Shown here one piece after another: positions 5,803 to 11,470 of a stretch of 11,470 nucleotides of DNA. Each line of letters opens with the position of its first letter. The stretch's first letter is position 1. The position numbers and the translations under genes are program-made. Origin of the DNA: Polaromonas sp. (lineage in GTDB: Bacteria; Pseudomonadota; Gammaproteobacteria; Burkholderiales; Burkholderiaceae_C); contig JAHFQQ010000095.1 of NCBI GenBank assembly GCA_023259235.1, positions 1-11,470 on the forward strand, given 5' to 3'. The notes under the pieces were generated by a model that did not search any database, was not told the origin of the DNA, and saw nothing but the letters and a program-made list of their open reading frames with translations.

Positions 5803-7206
5803 ATGAGCATGCAGACTTCGATTTATGCCAAACGCCGCGCGGGCGTTGTCCGTGCCCTGAAAGCGGCGGGCGGCGGCGTTGCCGTGCTGCCCACGGCGCC
5901 TGAGCGGCAGCGCAACCGCGACAGCGATTTCCCCTACCGGCACGACAGCTATTTTTATTACCTGACTGGTTTCACTGAGCCGGATGGCTGGTTGGTGATC
6001 CAGGCCGATCACAAGGCCGTCAGGACCACCCTGTTTTGCCGGCCCAGGAACCTGGAGCGAGAAATCTGGGATGGCGTACGGCTCGGCCCGAAAGCGGCGG
6101 TCGCGCAGTTGGGCGTGGACCAGGCATTCAGCGTGGAATTGCTGGACGAAAAAATACCCGAGCTGCTGGCCAACCAGAACGCGGTGTGGTTTCCGTTCGC
6201 GACGCACAAGGGCCTGGAGAGCCAGGTCGATGGCTGGCTGAACAAGGTGCGCGGGCGCGTTCGCCTGGGTGCTGAATGCCCGCAAAGCCAGCACGATCTG
6301 TGCAAGCTGCTTGATGAAATGCGCCTGGTGAAAGACCGCCATGAAATTGCCATTTTGCGGCGAGCCGGGGCGATTTCCGCCGCAGGCCATGTGCGCGCCA
6401 TGCAGACCTCGGCCGCCCTGCTGCGTGATGGCGTGAAGGGAGGCTTGCGCGAATACCACCTTGAAGCCGAACTGCTGCACGAGTTTCGCCGCCACGGTTC
6501 GCAGTTTCCCGCTTACACCAGCATCGTGGCGGCCGGCGCCAACGCCTGCATCCTGCATTACCGCGCGGGCGATGGCGAACTCAAGCCCGGGCAGCTCTGC
6601 CTGATCGACGCCGCCTGCGAGCTGGACGGCTACGCCAGCGACATCACCCGCACCTTCCCCGCCAACGGCCAGTTCACGCCGGCCCAGCGCACGCTCTATG
6701 ACATCGTGCTGGCGGCGCAGCAGGCCGCCATCAAGGCCACCAAACCCGGCAAGCGCTTTACCGACCCGCACGACGCCGCCACGCGTGTGCTGGTCGAAGG
6801 CATGCTGGAAACCGGCCTGCTGGCCAAGGCCAAACACGGTAGGGTCGATGACGTGCTCGAATCCGGCGCTTACCGCCAGTTCTACATGCACCGCACCGGC
6901 CACTGGATGGGAATGGACGTGCACGACTGCGGCGATTACACCGAGCCCGGCAGCAAACCGCGCGAAGAAAAAGACGCGACGGGCCAGCGCGTGATGCGCA
7001 AGCCCTCGCGCATCCTCAAGCCCGGCATGGTGCTGACGGAGGAGCCTGGCATTTACGTGCGGCCGGCCAAAAATGTTCCCAGGGAGTTCTGGAACATCGG
7101 CATCCGCATTGAAGACGATGCGCTGGTCACCGCCAGCGGCTGCGAGCTGCTGACGCGCGGCGTACCGGTGGATGCCGACGAGATCGAGGCGCTGATGCGC
7201 GGGTGA
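5803..7206 (+). CDS. pepP: Xaa-Pro aminopeptidase (aminopeptidase P, M24B)
   Basis: Cytosolic metallopeptidase that removes an N-terminal residue preceding proline; 467 aa, close to the usual 440 or so. An N-terminal aminopeptidase-P domain (about 6-140) is followed by the pita-bread catalytic domain (about 175-460). All five metal ligands of the family are visible: D269 (LIDAACELDGY), D280 (SDITRTFP), H367 (HRTGHWMGMDVHD), E414 (TEEPGIYV) and E437 (GIRIEDD). H374 in the same DVHD stretch corresponds to a catalytic histidine. ATG 5803 has AAGGA nearby; a second ATG lies two codons later. It probably starts its own transcript. In many betaproteobacteria pepP sits near ubiquinone genes, but none is visible here. 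Function is confident; there is no evidence of a link to the regulator next door. Confidence 0.95.
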   Translation: MSMQTSIYAKRRAGVVRALKAAGGGVAVLPTAPERQRNRDSDFPYRHDSYFYYLTGFTEPDGWLVIQADHKAVRTTLFCRPRNLEREIWDGVRLGPKAAVAQLGVDQAFSVELLDEKIPELLANQNAVWFPFATHKGLESQVDGWLNKVRGRVRLGAECPQSQHDLCKLLDEMRLVKDRHEIAILRRAGAISAAGHVRAMQTSAALLRDGVKGGLREYHLEAELLHEFRRHGSQFPAYTSIVAAGANACILHYRAGDGELKPGQLCLIDAACELDGYASDITRTFPANGQFTPAQRTLYDIVLAAQQAAIKATKPGKRFTDPHDAATRVLVEGMLETGLLAKAKHGRVDDVLESGAYRQFYMHRTGHWMGMDVHDCGDYTEPGSKPREEKDATGQRVMRKPSRILKPGMVLTEEPGIYVRPAKNVPREFWNIGIRIEDDALVTASGCELLTRGVPVDADEIEALMRG

Positions 7207-7221
7207 GGGCGCTTAAACCTC

Positions 7222-7252
7222 ACAGCCGGTTTCTCGCGCGGATCGGCTGTTT
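7222..7252 (+). terminator. Possible weak terminator after pepP
   Basis: ACAGCCG (7222-7228) pairs with CGGCTGT (7244-7250) across a 15-nt loop containing a CG-rich stretch, but the run of T after it is only three bases. It starts 16 nt after the pepP stop. It may be a weak or Rho-assisted terminator. Confidence 0.4.
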
Positions 7253-7290
7253 CGCATGAGCCATGGTTTGTCTTCACCAGGAGGGCATGG

Positions 7291-7319
7291 TTGACTTGCG
7301 CAACAGGCCGGTGTCATTT
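7291..7319 (+). promoter_or_regulatory. Candidate promoter for the MDR gene
   Basis: TTGACT (7291-7296) is a good -35 match. TCATTT 17 nt later (7314-7319) is a poor -10. The placement, about 20 nt before the MDR start, is reasonable for a short leader but the boxes are not decisive. Confidence 0.3.
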
Positions 7320-7341
7320 CATTTTCAAAGGGGAAGATCCG

Positions 7342-8355
7342 ATGCGTGTATTTCAAATTGAAGGCGAATGGGGCATGGACAACCTCAAGGTGTCGCAGCG
7401 GCAACAGCCGCAGGCCGGACCGGGGCAGGTGCTGGTGCGCATGAGCGCGTCGTCGCTCAACTTCCGAGACCTGGTGGTTCCCGAACGCGGCTACGGCAGC
7501 TACACCGGCAGCTTGCCGCTCATTCCCGTCTCCGACGGAGTGGGTGTGGTGTGCGACATCGGTCCCGGCGTGCGTCGCGTGGCGGTGGGCGAGCGGGTTT
7601 GTCCGACCTATTTTCAGAACTGGGTTGGCGGCGAGCCAAACCTTGAACGACTGACCCAGTCGCTGGGCGGTCCGCTTGATGGCACCATGACCGATGTCAT
7701 GTGTTTGTCCGAGCAAGGTGTGGTCAAAGTACCCGACTACCTGACCGACACTGAAGCGGCAAGTCTGCCCTGCGCGGCGCTGACTGCCTGGAGCGCCCTG
7801 ACATCGGGCAGCACAGTCAAGGTCGGCGACCATGTGCTGATCCAGGGCTGCGGCGGCGTGGCGCTGTTCGCGGTTCAATTCGCCAGACTCCTGGGTGCGC
7901 ACATCACCGTCATCACTTCCAGCGACGAGCGGATGGAGCGAGTGCGGCAACTCGGTGCCGACGCAGTGATCAACTACCGCGCTGTACCGGAATGGGCCAA
8001 GGCCACACGAGACATTACCCTGGGCCGTGGCTATGACCTAATTGTCGAGCTTGGCGGCGAGAAGACATTACCCCAGTCATTGCGCTGCATTCGCCCCGGC
8101 GGCACGATTGCCATGATCGGCATTCTCTCAGGCAGCTCGATGTCGGCCTCGCTGGGACTCATCATCACGCGCGGGGTGCGACTGCAGGGTGTGACTGTCG
8201 GCCATCGCGACGGGTTCGAAGCCATGATTCGGGCCATGGATCAGCACCAGGTCAAGCCTGTCGTGGATCGAACCTTCGGCTTTGAGGAACTGAAAGCAGC
8301 CATGGCTTACCTCAAGAGCGGGGCCCAGTTCGGCAAGGTGTGCATTGCCCATTAA
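7342..8355 (+). CDS. Zinc-independent medium-chain dehydrogenase/reductase
   Basis: NAD(P)H-dependent oxidoreductase of the MDR superfamily, 337 aa. A GroES-like N-terminal domain (about 1-125) is followed by a Rossmann domain with the dinucleotide loop QGCGGVALFAVQFA (158-171) and a C-terminal return to the first domain. Zinc-type members have a catalytic Cys and a GHE motif; here these positions read SLNFRDL (38-44) and SDGVG (64-68), and there is no four-cysteine structural zinc lobe. It therefore resembles quinone oxidoreductase or enoyl reductase branches more than true alcohol dehydrogenases, although automatic annotation often says zinc-dependent alcohol dehydrogenase. ATG 7342 has AAGGGGAA just upstream; the frame continues to 7291, but that start has no ribosome-binding site. 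Substrate unknown; it stands alone between pepP and a small gene. Confidence 0.88.
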   Translation: MRVFQIEGEWGMDNLKVSQRQQPQAGPGQVLVRMSASSLNFRDLVVPERGYGSYTGSLPLIPVSDGVGVVCDIGPGVRRVAVGERVCPTYFQNWVGGEPNLERLTQSLGGPLDGTMTDVMCLSEQGVVKVPDYLTDTEAASLPCAALTAWSALTSGSTVKVGDHVLIQGCGGVALFAVQFARLLGAHITVITSSDERMERVRQLGADAVINYRAVPEWAKATRDITLGRGYDLIVELGGEKTLPQSLRCIRPGGTIAMIGILSGSSMSASLGLIITRGVRLQGVTVGHRDGFEAMIRAMDQHQVKPVVDRTFGFEELKAAMAYLKSGAQFGKVCIAH

Positions 8356-8400
8356 GCACGGCCAGGAGCAAGGCAATGCGGGCGCAGACCGCAAAAAAGG

Positions 8401-8406
8401 TAAAAT
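8401..8406 (+). promoter_or_regulatory. Candidate -10 box for the small membrane protein gene
   Basis: TAAAAT matches the -10 consensus at five of six bases and is 34 nt before the start of the small gene. No convincing -35 is present. A gene of this size with its own terminator downstream is expected to have its own promoter here. Confidence 0.35.
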
Positions 8407-8440
8407 CCGGACACTTGGCCAAGCATTTCAGGAACCCGTC

Positions 8441-8608
8441 ATGTCCAGTCCAGCAAATCCTGCCCCCCAAGCCGCGCACAGCGGCCCCGCGCCTGTCCAT
8501 GAACCCGACGCGATGGAAGATGTCGTGCGGCTGATTCCCATCGTGCTGCCGCTGGCCGCCGCCGTGCTGATCTTCCTGCTGGCTTTCATTGCTGTTGTGA
8601 TGACCTGA
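8441..8608 (+). CDS. Small protein with one C-terminal membrane segment
   Basis: A 55-residue protein: a Pro/Ala-rich, mildly acidic N-terminal half (MSSPANPAPQ onward) and a single hydrophobic segment at about residues 30-53 (VRLIPIVLPLAAAVLIFLL and following), ending two residues later. The layout is that of a tail-anchored inner-membrane protein with the N terminus most likely cytoplasmic. ATG 8441 has AGGAA about seven bases upstream, and a strong terminator lies 20 nt after the stop, so it is a self-contained unit. A longer frame opens upstream at 8345 but would overlap the MDR gene and lacks a ribosome-binding site. I do not recognise a named family; similar small single-span proteins are common and unstudied in Burkholderiales. 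No function is proposed. Confidence 0.7.
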   Translation: MSSPANPAPQAAHSGPAPVHEPDAMEDVVRLIPIVLPLAAAVLIFLLAFIAVVMT

Positions 8609-8628
8609 ATCGGCCATGCCAAAACATC

Positions 8629-8654
8629 AAAGTCCGCACATCGCGGACTTTTTT
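8629..8654 (+). terminator. Strong intrinsic terminator
   Basis: AAAGTCCGC (8629-8637) and GCGGACTTT (8643-8651) form a perfect 9-bp stem with a 5-nt loop, and the T run extends to 8654. It ends the small-gene transcript; the AAA at the 5' arm gives only a weak T tract on the opposite strand. Confidence 0.9.
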
Positions 8655-8733
8655 CGTGGGTTCATGCCATGAATGTCGTGAGGACCCTGATTCCCGGGTT
8701 GCCGCGCCGCCGCTGGTCAATCGGCCACTGTCC

Positions 8734-8739
8734 TATATA
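8734..8739 (+). promoter_or_regulatory. Candidate -10 box for the PglL-like gene
   Basis: TATATA in an AT-rich patch (TCCTATATAAAACC) lies 20 nt before GTG 8759 and after the terminator. No good -35 is seen at 16-18 nt. A start this close would leave a leader of about 13 nt, with no visible Shine-Dalgarno site. Confidence 0.35.
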
Positions 8740-8758
8740 AAACCGAATTGATTTTCTG

Positions 8759-10297
8759 GTGTTGCACGCGCCGAACCATCGTTGTCTGTCAAATGGCTGG
8801 CTGACCGTCCTGCTGATAGTGCCTTGGCTTAGTCCCTACACGGCAGGCCCCACGACGAACGCGTGGCCGTGGCTGATCAGCGTATTTTGCGCGGCCATGG
8901 TCTGGCTCCTGCGGCGCCGGCTCAGCGTTCGGCTCATTGCCGCTACCTGGGTGCTGGCCGCAAGCCTCAGCGCGGTGATCGGGCTGCTGCAGTATTTTGG
9001 ACTGGCGCAGGCGCTGAGTCCATGGGTCAGCCAAACCGTAACCGGAGACGCTTTCGCCAATTTGCGGCAGCGCAACCAGTTTGCCACGCTCACCAGCATC
9101 GGCCTTGTCGCGTTGATCGCCCTGATTGCATTGCCGGCAACGCCTGGTCCGCGGCCATCGACCGACGCCGTGCCCTGGTGGGCCAACGCCCTGGCGCTTT
9201 TATTGGCGTTGGGTAATGCGACCAGCAACTCCCGCACCGGGCTGCTGCAATGGGCGCTGGTGCTGGGGCTCACGCTGTGGTGGAGCGCTGCGGATCGCCG
9301 GCGCCAGGTCGTACTGACACTGCGGGCCGTGCTGGCCTATGGAGTTGCGGTGCTGGCGCTGCCCTGGCTGCTGGAGCTGGCCACCGGCGTCACCAGTGGC
9401 GGGCTGTTTGGCCGGCTGCTGGAAACATCCAGCTGCGGCAGCCGCCGGGTGCTGTGGTCCAACGTGCTTACGCTGATTGCCCAGAAACCCTGGCTGGGCT
9501 GGGGCTGGGGTGAGCTGGCCTATGCCCATTTCATGACGCAGTATGCCGGTCCGCGGTTTTGCGATATTCTGGACAATGCACATAATCTGCCGCTGCACCT
9601 CGCGGTCGAGTTGGGGCTGCCTGCCGCGCTGGCTGTCTGTTGCGGTTTGGGATGGCTCGTCTGGCGCGCCAGACCGTGGCGCGAGACAGTGCCGGCGCGG
9701 CAGATGGCCTGGGGCGTGCTGGCCGTCATCCTGCTGCACAGCCTGCTCGAATACCCATTCTGGTACGGGCCGTTCCAGCTTGCGGCTGGCCTGTGTGTCG
9801 GGGTGCTGTGGGCCAGCGCAGCTGCCGCAGGCTCCAACGCGGGCGAGGCATTCGGCTGTTCACGCCATCAAGAAAGTTGGAGAAATAGCGCTTTAGCCAA
9901 TGCGCTACATATGTTGATAGCTATTTGTTTAATAGCATTTTCGGTGCTTGCCGCGATGGACTACTACCGCGTGAGCCAGATTTACCTGGCGCCCGAGGAG
10001 CGAAGCGCCGCCTATCGCGAAGACACCCTGAACAAGATACGGGGGGTCTGGCTGTTTCGTGAGCAGGCGCGCTTTGCCGAACTGGCTGTTACCGACGTCA
10101 CGCCCGGCAACGCTGCTGCCGTGTATGTCATGGCCCGGGACCTGCTTCACTATTCGCCAGAGCCGCGGGTAATCGAAAAGCTGATTGAAAGCGCCGGGCT
10201 GCTTGGCCGTGATGAGGACGCCGCGCTGTATCTGGCGCGTTATCGCGCGGCATTTCCGCAAGACTATGCGCGCTGGGTTCTGAAAAATCCGGACTGA
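8759..10297 (+). CDS. PglL-type O-oligosaccharyltransferase / Wzy-C ligase family membrane protein
   Basis: Polytopic inner-membrane protein of 512 aa, O-antigen ligase (Wzy_C) superfamily. Hydrophobic segments fill about residues 13-210, 268-302 and 316-355, with another at about 381-400, followed by a soluble C-terminal domain (about 405-512) as in PglL enzymes. Characteristic stretches are RQRNQFATL (103-111), SSCGSRRVLW (224-233), DNAHNLPLHLAVELGLP (262-278) with the conserved His, and EYPFWYGPF (331-339). PglL members move lipid-linked glycans onto proteins such as pilin in the periplasm; Wzy or WaaL roles in polysaccharide polymerisation or ligation are alternatives that sequence alone cannot exclude. 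The start is uncertain: the frame closes at 8738-8740, only GTG 8759 and TTG 8762 are nearby, and neither has a clear ribosome-binding site. An AT-rich palindromic insert-like patch lies in the coding region (residues about 375-393). No glycosyltransferase neighbours are seen. Confidence 0.87.
   Translation: MLHAPNHRCLSNGWLTVLLIVPWLSPYTAGPTTNAWPWLISVFCAAMVWLLRRRLSVRLIAATWVLAASLSAVIGLLQYFGLAQALSPWVSQTVTGDAFANLRQRNQFATLTSIGLVALIALIALPATPGPRPSTDAVPWWANALALLLALGNATSNSRTGLLQWALVLGLTLWWSAADRRRQVVLTLRAVLAYGVAVLALPWLLELATGVTSGGLFGRLLETSSCGSRRVLWSNVLTLIAQKPWLGWGWGELAYAHFMTQYAGPRFCDILDNAHNLPLHLAVELGLPAALAVCCGLGWLVWRARPWRETVPARQMAWGVLAVILLHSLLEYPFWYGPFQLAAGLCVGVLWASAAAAGSNAGEAFGCSRHQESWRNSALANALHMLIAICLIAFSVLAAMDYYRVSQIYLAPEERSAAYREDTLNKIRGVWLFREQARFAELAVTDVTPGNAAAVYVMARDLLHYSPEPRVIEKLIESAGLLGRDEDAALYLARYRAAFPQDYARWVLKNPD
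9883..9936. repeat. AT-rich nested palindrome inside the PglL-like gene
   Basis: AAATAGC (9883-9889) is mirrored by GCTATTT (9920-9926), and inside it TAGCGC (9886-9891) is mirrored by GCGCTA (9902-9907). ATAGC occurs three times (9885, 9917 and 9932), and ATAGCTAT (9917-9924) is itself a palindrome. The stretch is far richer in A+T than the surrounding gene yet keeps the frame open. It resembles dispersed ATAGC/AGCGCTT palindromic repeats that I recall from Comamonadaceae genomes, possibly decayed; that identification is from memory. Confidence 0.55.
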
Positions 10298-10325
10298 TGC
10301 GGGGGCTGCTCTTGGTCGCGTGACT

Positions 10326-10334
10326 TGTTATACT
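10326..10334 (+). promoter_or_regulatory. Extended -10 promoter for metX
   Basis: TGT-TATACT forms an extended -10 element (TGn plus five of six consensus bases). No good -35 is present, which extended -10 promoters tolerate. Transcription would begin close to 10338-10341, so the leader would start directly with the riboswitch-like element. Confidence 0.5.
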
Positions 10335-10337
10335 GCC

Positions 10338-10386
10338 AGTGCGCCGATTTGCTCAGCTTGCGGGCGCTCTAAAAGTACCGCTAAAG
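10338..10386 (+). promoter_or_regulatory. SAM-II-like riboswitch aptamer in the metX leader
   Basis: The layout matches the SAM-II (SAM_alpha) pseudoknot as I remember it from alphaproteobacterial metA/metX leaders. P1 would pair GCGCC (10341-10345) with GGCGC (10363-10367). The 5' loop begins GATTT (10346-10350), has the same 17-nt length as the remembered alphaproteobacterial example, and GCTTG (10356-10360) can pair in part with AAGT (10373-10376). The conserved 3' GCTAAA lies at 10380-10385. The expected AA after GATTT is replaced by GC, a departure from consensus. The position, just before a methionine-pathway gene, fits SAM feedback on homoserine acylation. Confidence 0.72.
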
Positions 10387-10399
10387 ACGAAGCGCCATC

Positions 10400-10437
10400 A
10401 ACCCGGACTCGCCCTTGGCAGTGCCGGGTTTTCTTTT
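10400..10437 (+). terminator. Intrinsic terminator in the metX leader (attenuator)
   Basis: AACCCGG (10400-10406) pairs with CCGGGTT (10424-10430), extended inside by ACT with AGT and GCC with GGC around a 3-nt loop, with one unpaired base on each side. TTCTTTT follows. It lies between the riboswitch-like element and the metX start, so it should work as a conditional terminator. GGGCG (10362-10366), part of P1, can also pair with CGCCC (10410-10414) in this hairpin, which offers an antiterminator. Confidence 0.85.
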
Positions 10438-10487
10438 CCGTGTCGTCTTTTTTGGTGTTTCGTGTCCTGATTTCGGGTATTTTTATC

Positions 10488-11470
10488 GTGCCATCCACTT
10501 CAATCCTGGTCGCCACGCCACAGTCAATGCATTTCGCCGAGGCCCTGCCGCTGCAAAGCGGCGCGTCGATTCGCTCCTACGATCTGGCCTATGAAACCTA
10601 TGGCACGCTGAACGCCGACAAATCCAATGCCGTGCTGATTTGCCACGCCCTCAATGCGTCGCACCATGTGGCCGGTGTGTACCTGGACGAGGCCGGCTGC
10701 ATCAAGGAAAAGTCCGAAGGCTGGTGGAGCAGCATGATCGGTCCGGGCAAGCCGGTGGACACCAATCGGTTTTTTGTGATTGGCATGAACAACCTGGGCT
10801 CGTGCTTCGGCTCCACCGGGCCGATGCAGACCAATCCCGACACGCACAAGGTTTACGGTGCCGATTTCCCGGTCGTCACCGTGCAGGATTGGGTCAATGC
10901 ACAGGCCCGTCTGCTCGATGCGCTGGGGGTCCAGACGCTGGCGGCCGTCATGGGCGGCAGCCTGGGCGGGATGCAGGCACTAAGCTGGACGCTGCAATAT
11001 CCCGATCGCATTTTGCACGCCGTGGTGGTGGCCAGCGCGCCCAATCTGACAGCCGAAAACATTGCCTTCAACGAAGTCGCGCGGCGCGCCATCGTGACCG
11101 ACCCCGACTTTCATGGCGGGCATTTTTACCAGCATGGCGTGCTGCCCAAACGCGGCCTGCGCATAGCCCGCATGATCGGCCACATCACGTACTTGAGCGA
11201 TGACGTGATGAACGAGAAGTTTGGCCGCCAATTGCGCGGCGGCGCGGACATCAGGTTTTCAACGCAGGAGATCGAATTCGAGATTGAGAGCTATCTGCGC
11301 TACCAGGGCGACAAGTTTGCCGAGTACTTTGACGCCAACACGTATTTGCTCATCACCCGCGCGCTCGATTACTTCGATCCGGCCAGCACGTTTGGCGGCG
11401 ACCTCAGCCGCGCTTTGGCAAAAGCCAGTGCCAAATTCCTTCTGGTGAGCTTCAGTACCGACTGGCGCTT
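10488..11470 (+). CDS. metX: Homoserine O-acyltransferase MetX, 3' end outside window
   Basis: Alpha/beta-hydrolase-fold enzyme that acylates the hydroxyl of L-homoserine, the committed step to methionine. The 327 residues visible lack roughly the last 50. Landmarks: HALNASHH (53-60), NNLGSCFGSTGP (101-112), the nucleophile elbow GGSLGG with S158, and STDWR near the window edge whose D325 should be the catalytic aspartate; the catalytic histidine lies beyond the end. MetX proteins use acetyl-CoA or succinyl-CoA; many betaproteobacterial members are now named as succinyltransferases, so the acyl donor is left open. GTG 10488 is preferred over the in-frame ATG 10527 because related proteins, as I recall them, begin shortly before the ATPQ stretch; neither has a strong ribosome-binding site. 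It is preceded by a SAM-II-like element and a terminator. A metW gene often follows but would be outside the window. Confidence 0.93.
   Translation, partial: MPSTSILVATPQSMHFAEALPLQSGASIRSYDLAYETYGTLNADKSNAVLICHALNASHHVAGVYLDEAGCIKEKSEGWWSSMIGPGKPVDTNRFFVIGMNNLGSCFGSTGPMQTNPDTHKVYGADFPVVTVQDWVNAQARLLDALGVQTLAAVMGGSLGGMQALSWTLQYPDRILHAVVVASAPNLTAENIAFNEVARRAIVTDPDFHGGHFYQHGVLPKRGLRIARMIGHITYLSDDVMNEKFGRQLRGGADIRFSTQEIEFEIESYLRYQGDKFAEYFDANTYLLITRALDYFDPASTFGGDLSRALAKASAKFLLVSFSTDWR

Noticed and set aside
5236..6924. 562-codon open frame on the minus strand across pepP and the intergenic region
   Set aside because: The part over pepP is a frame shadow; the composition is His/Gln/Arg/Ala-rich without domain features, and it also runs into the regulator gene out of frame.

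Overview
The window looks like chromosomal DNA of a betaproteobacterium, most likely Burkholderiales and probably Comamonadaceae (Polaromonas, Rhodoferax or Acidovorax-like). The reasons are high GC throughout, a MetX-type homoserine acyltransferase, a PglL-type oligosaccharyltransferase, a DmpR/MopR-type sigma-54 activator, and an AT-rich palindromic element with ATAGC motifs of the kind I recall from Comamonadaceae. Taxonomy is inferred from protein style only. Nothing looks like a phage, insertion sequence, tRNA, rRNA or CRISPR array.

Region 1 (1-3174, + strand) is a tight gene run: an acyl/aryl-CoA or AMP ligase whose N terminus lies before the window, a small two-CBS-domain protein, a UbiX-like flavin prenyltransferase and a PP2A-like metallophosphatase. 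Gaps are 40, 10 and 4 nt, so this is probably one operon. A UbiX enzyme makes the prenyl-FMN cofactor for UbiD-type (de)carboxylases. With a ligase and a CBS protein beside it, the run resembles the end of an anaerobic-type aromatic (phenol or aromatic acid) carboxylation/decarboxylation operon, but no UbiD gene is inside the window.

Region 2 (3171-5398, - strand) converges on region 1 with overlapping stop codons. It is a two-gene unit: a sigma-54-dependent activator with XylR-N, V4R, AAA+ and Fis-HTH domains, and a YhbP-like flavin split-barrel protein coupled to it by an ATGA overlap. The sensor domain keeps the zinc ligands and the two phenol-contacting residues I remember from MopR, all at one constant offset. 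This suggests a phenolic effector and ties the regulator to region 1.

Region 3 (5399-5802) is a 404-nt intergenic region rich in inverted repeats, between the divergent regulator and pepP. Region 4 (5803-8355, + strand) holds pepP (Xaa-Pro aminopeptidase) and a zinc-less medium-chain dehydrogenase/reductase. Region 5 (8441-8654) is a tiny C-terminally membrane-anchored protein with its own strong terminator.

Region 6 (8759-10297) is a PglL/Wzy-like membrane glycosyltransferase gene carrying an AT-rich palindromic patch inside its reading frame. Region 7 (10298 to the end) is metX, cut off by the window. It is preceded by an extended -10 promoter, a leader that matches the SAM-II riboswitch pattern, and an intrinsic terminator, which together form a probable SAM-controlled attenuator.
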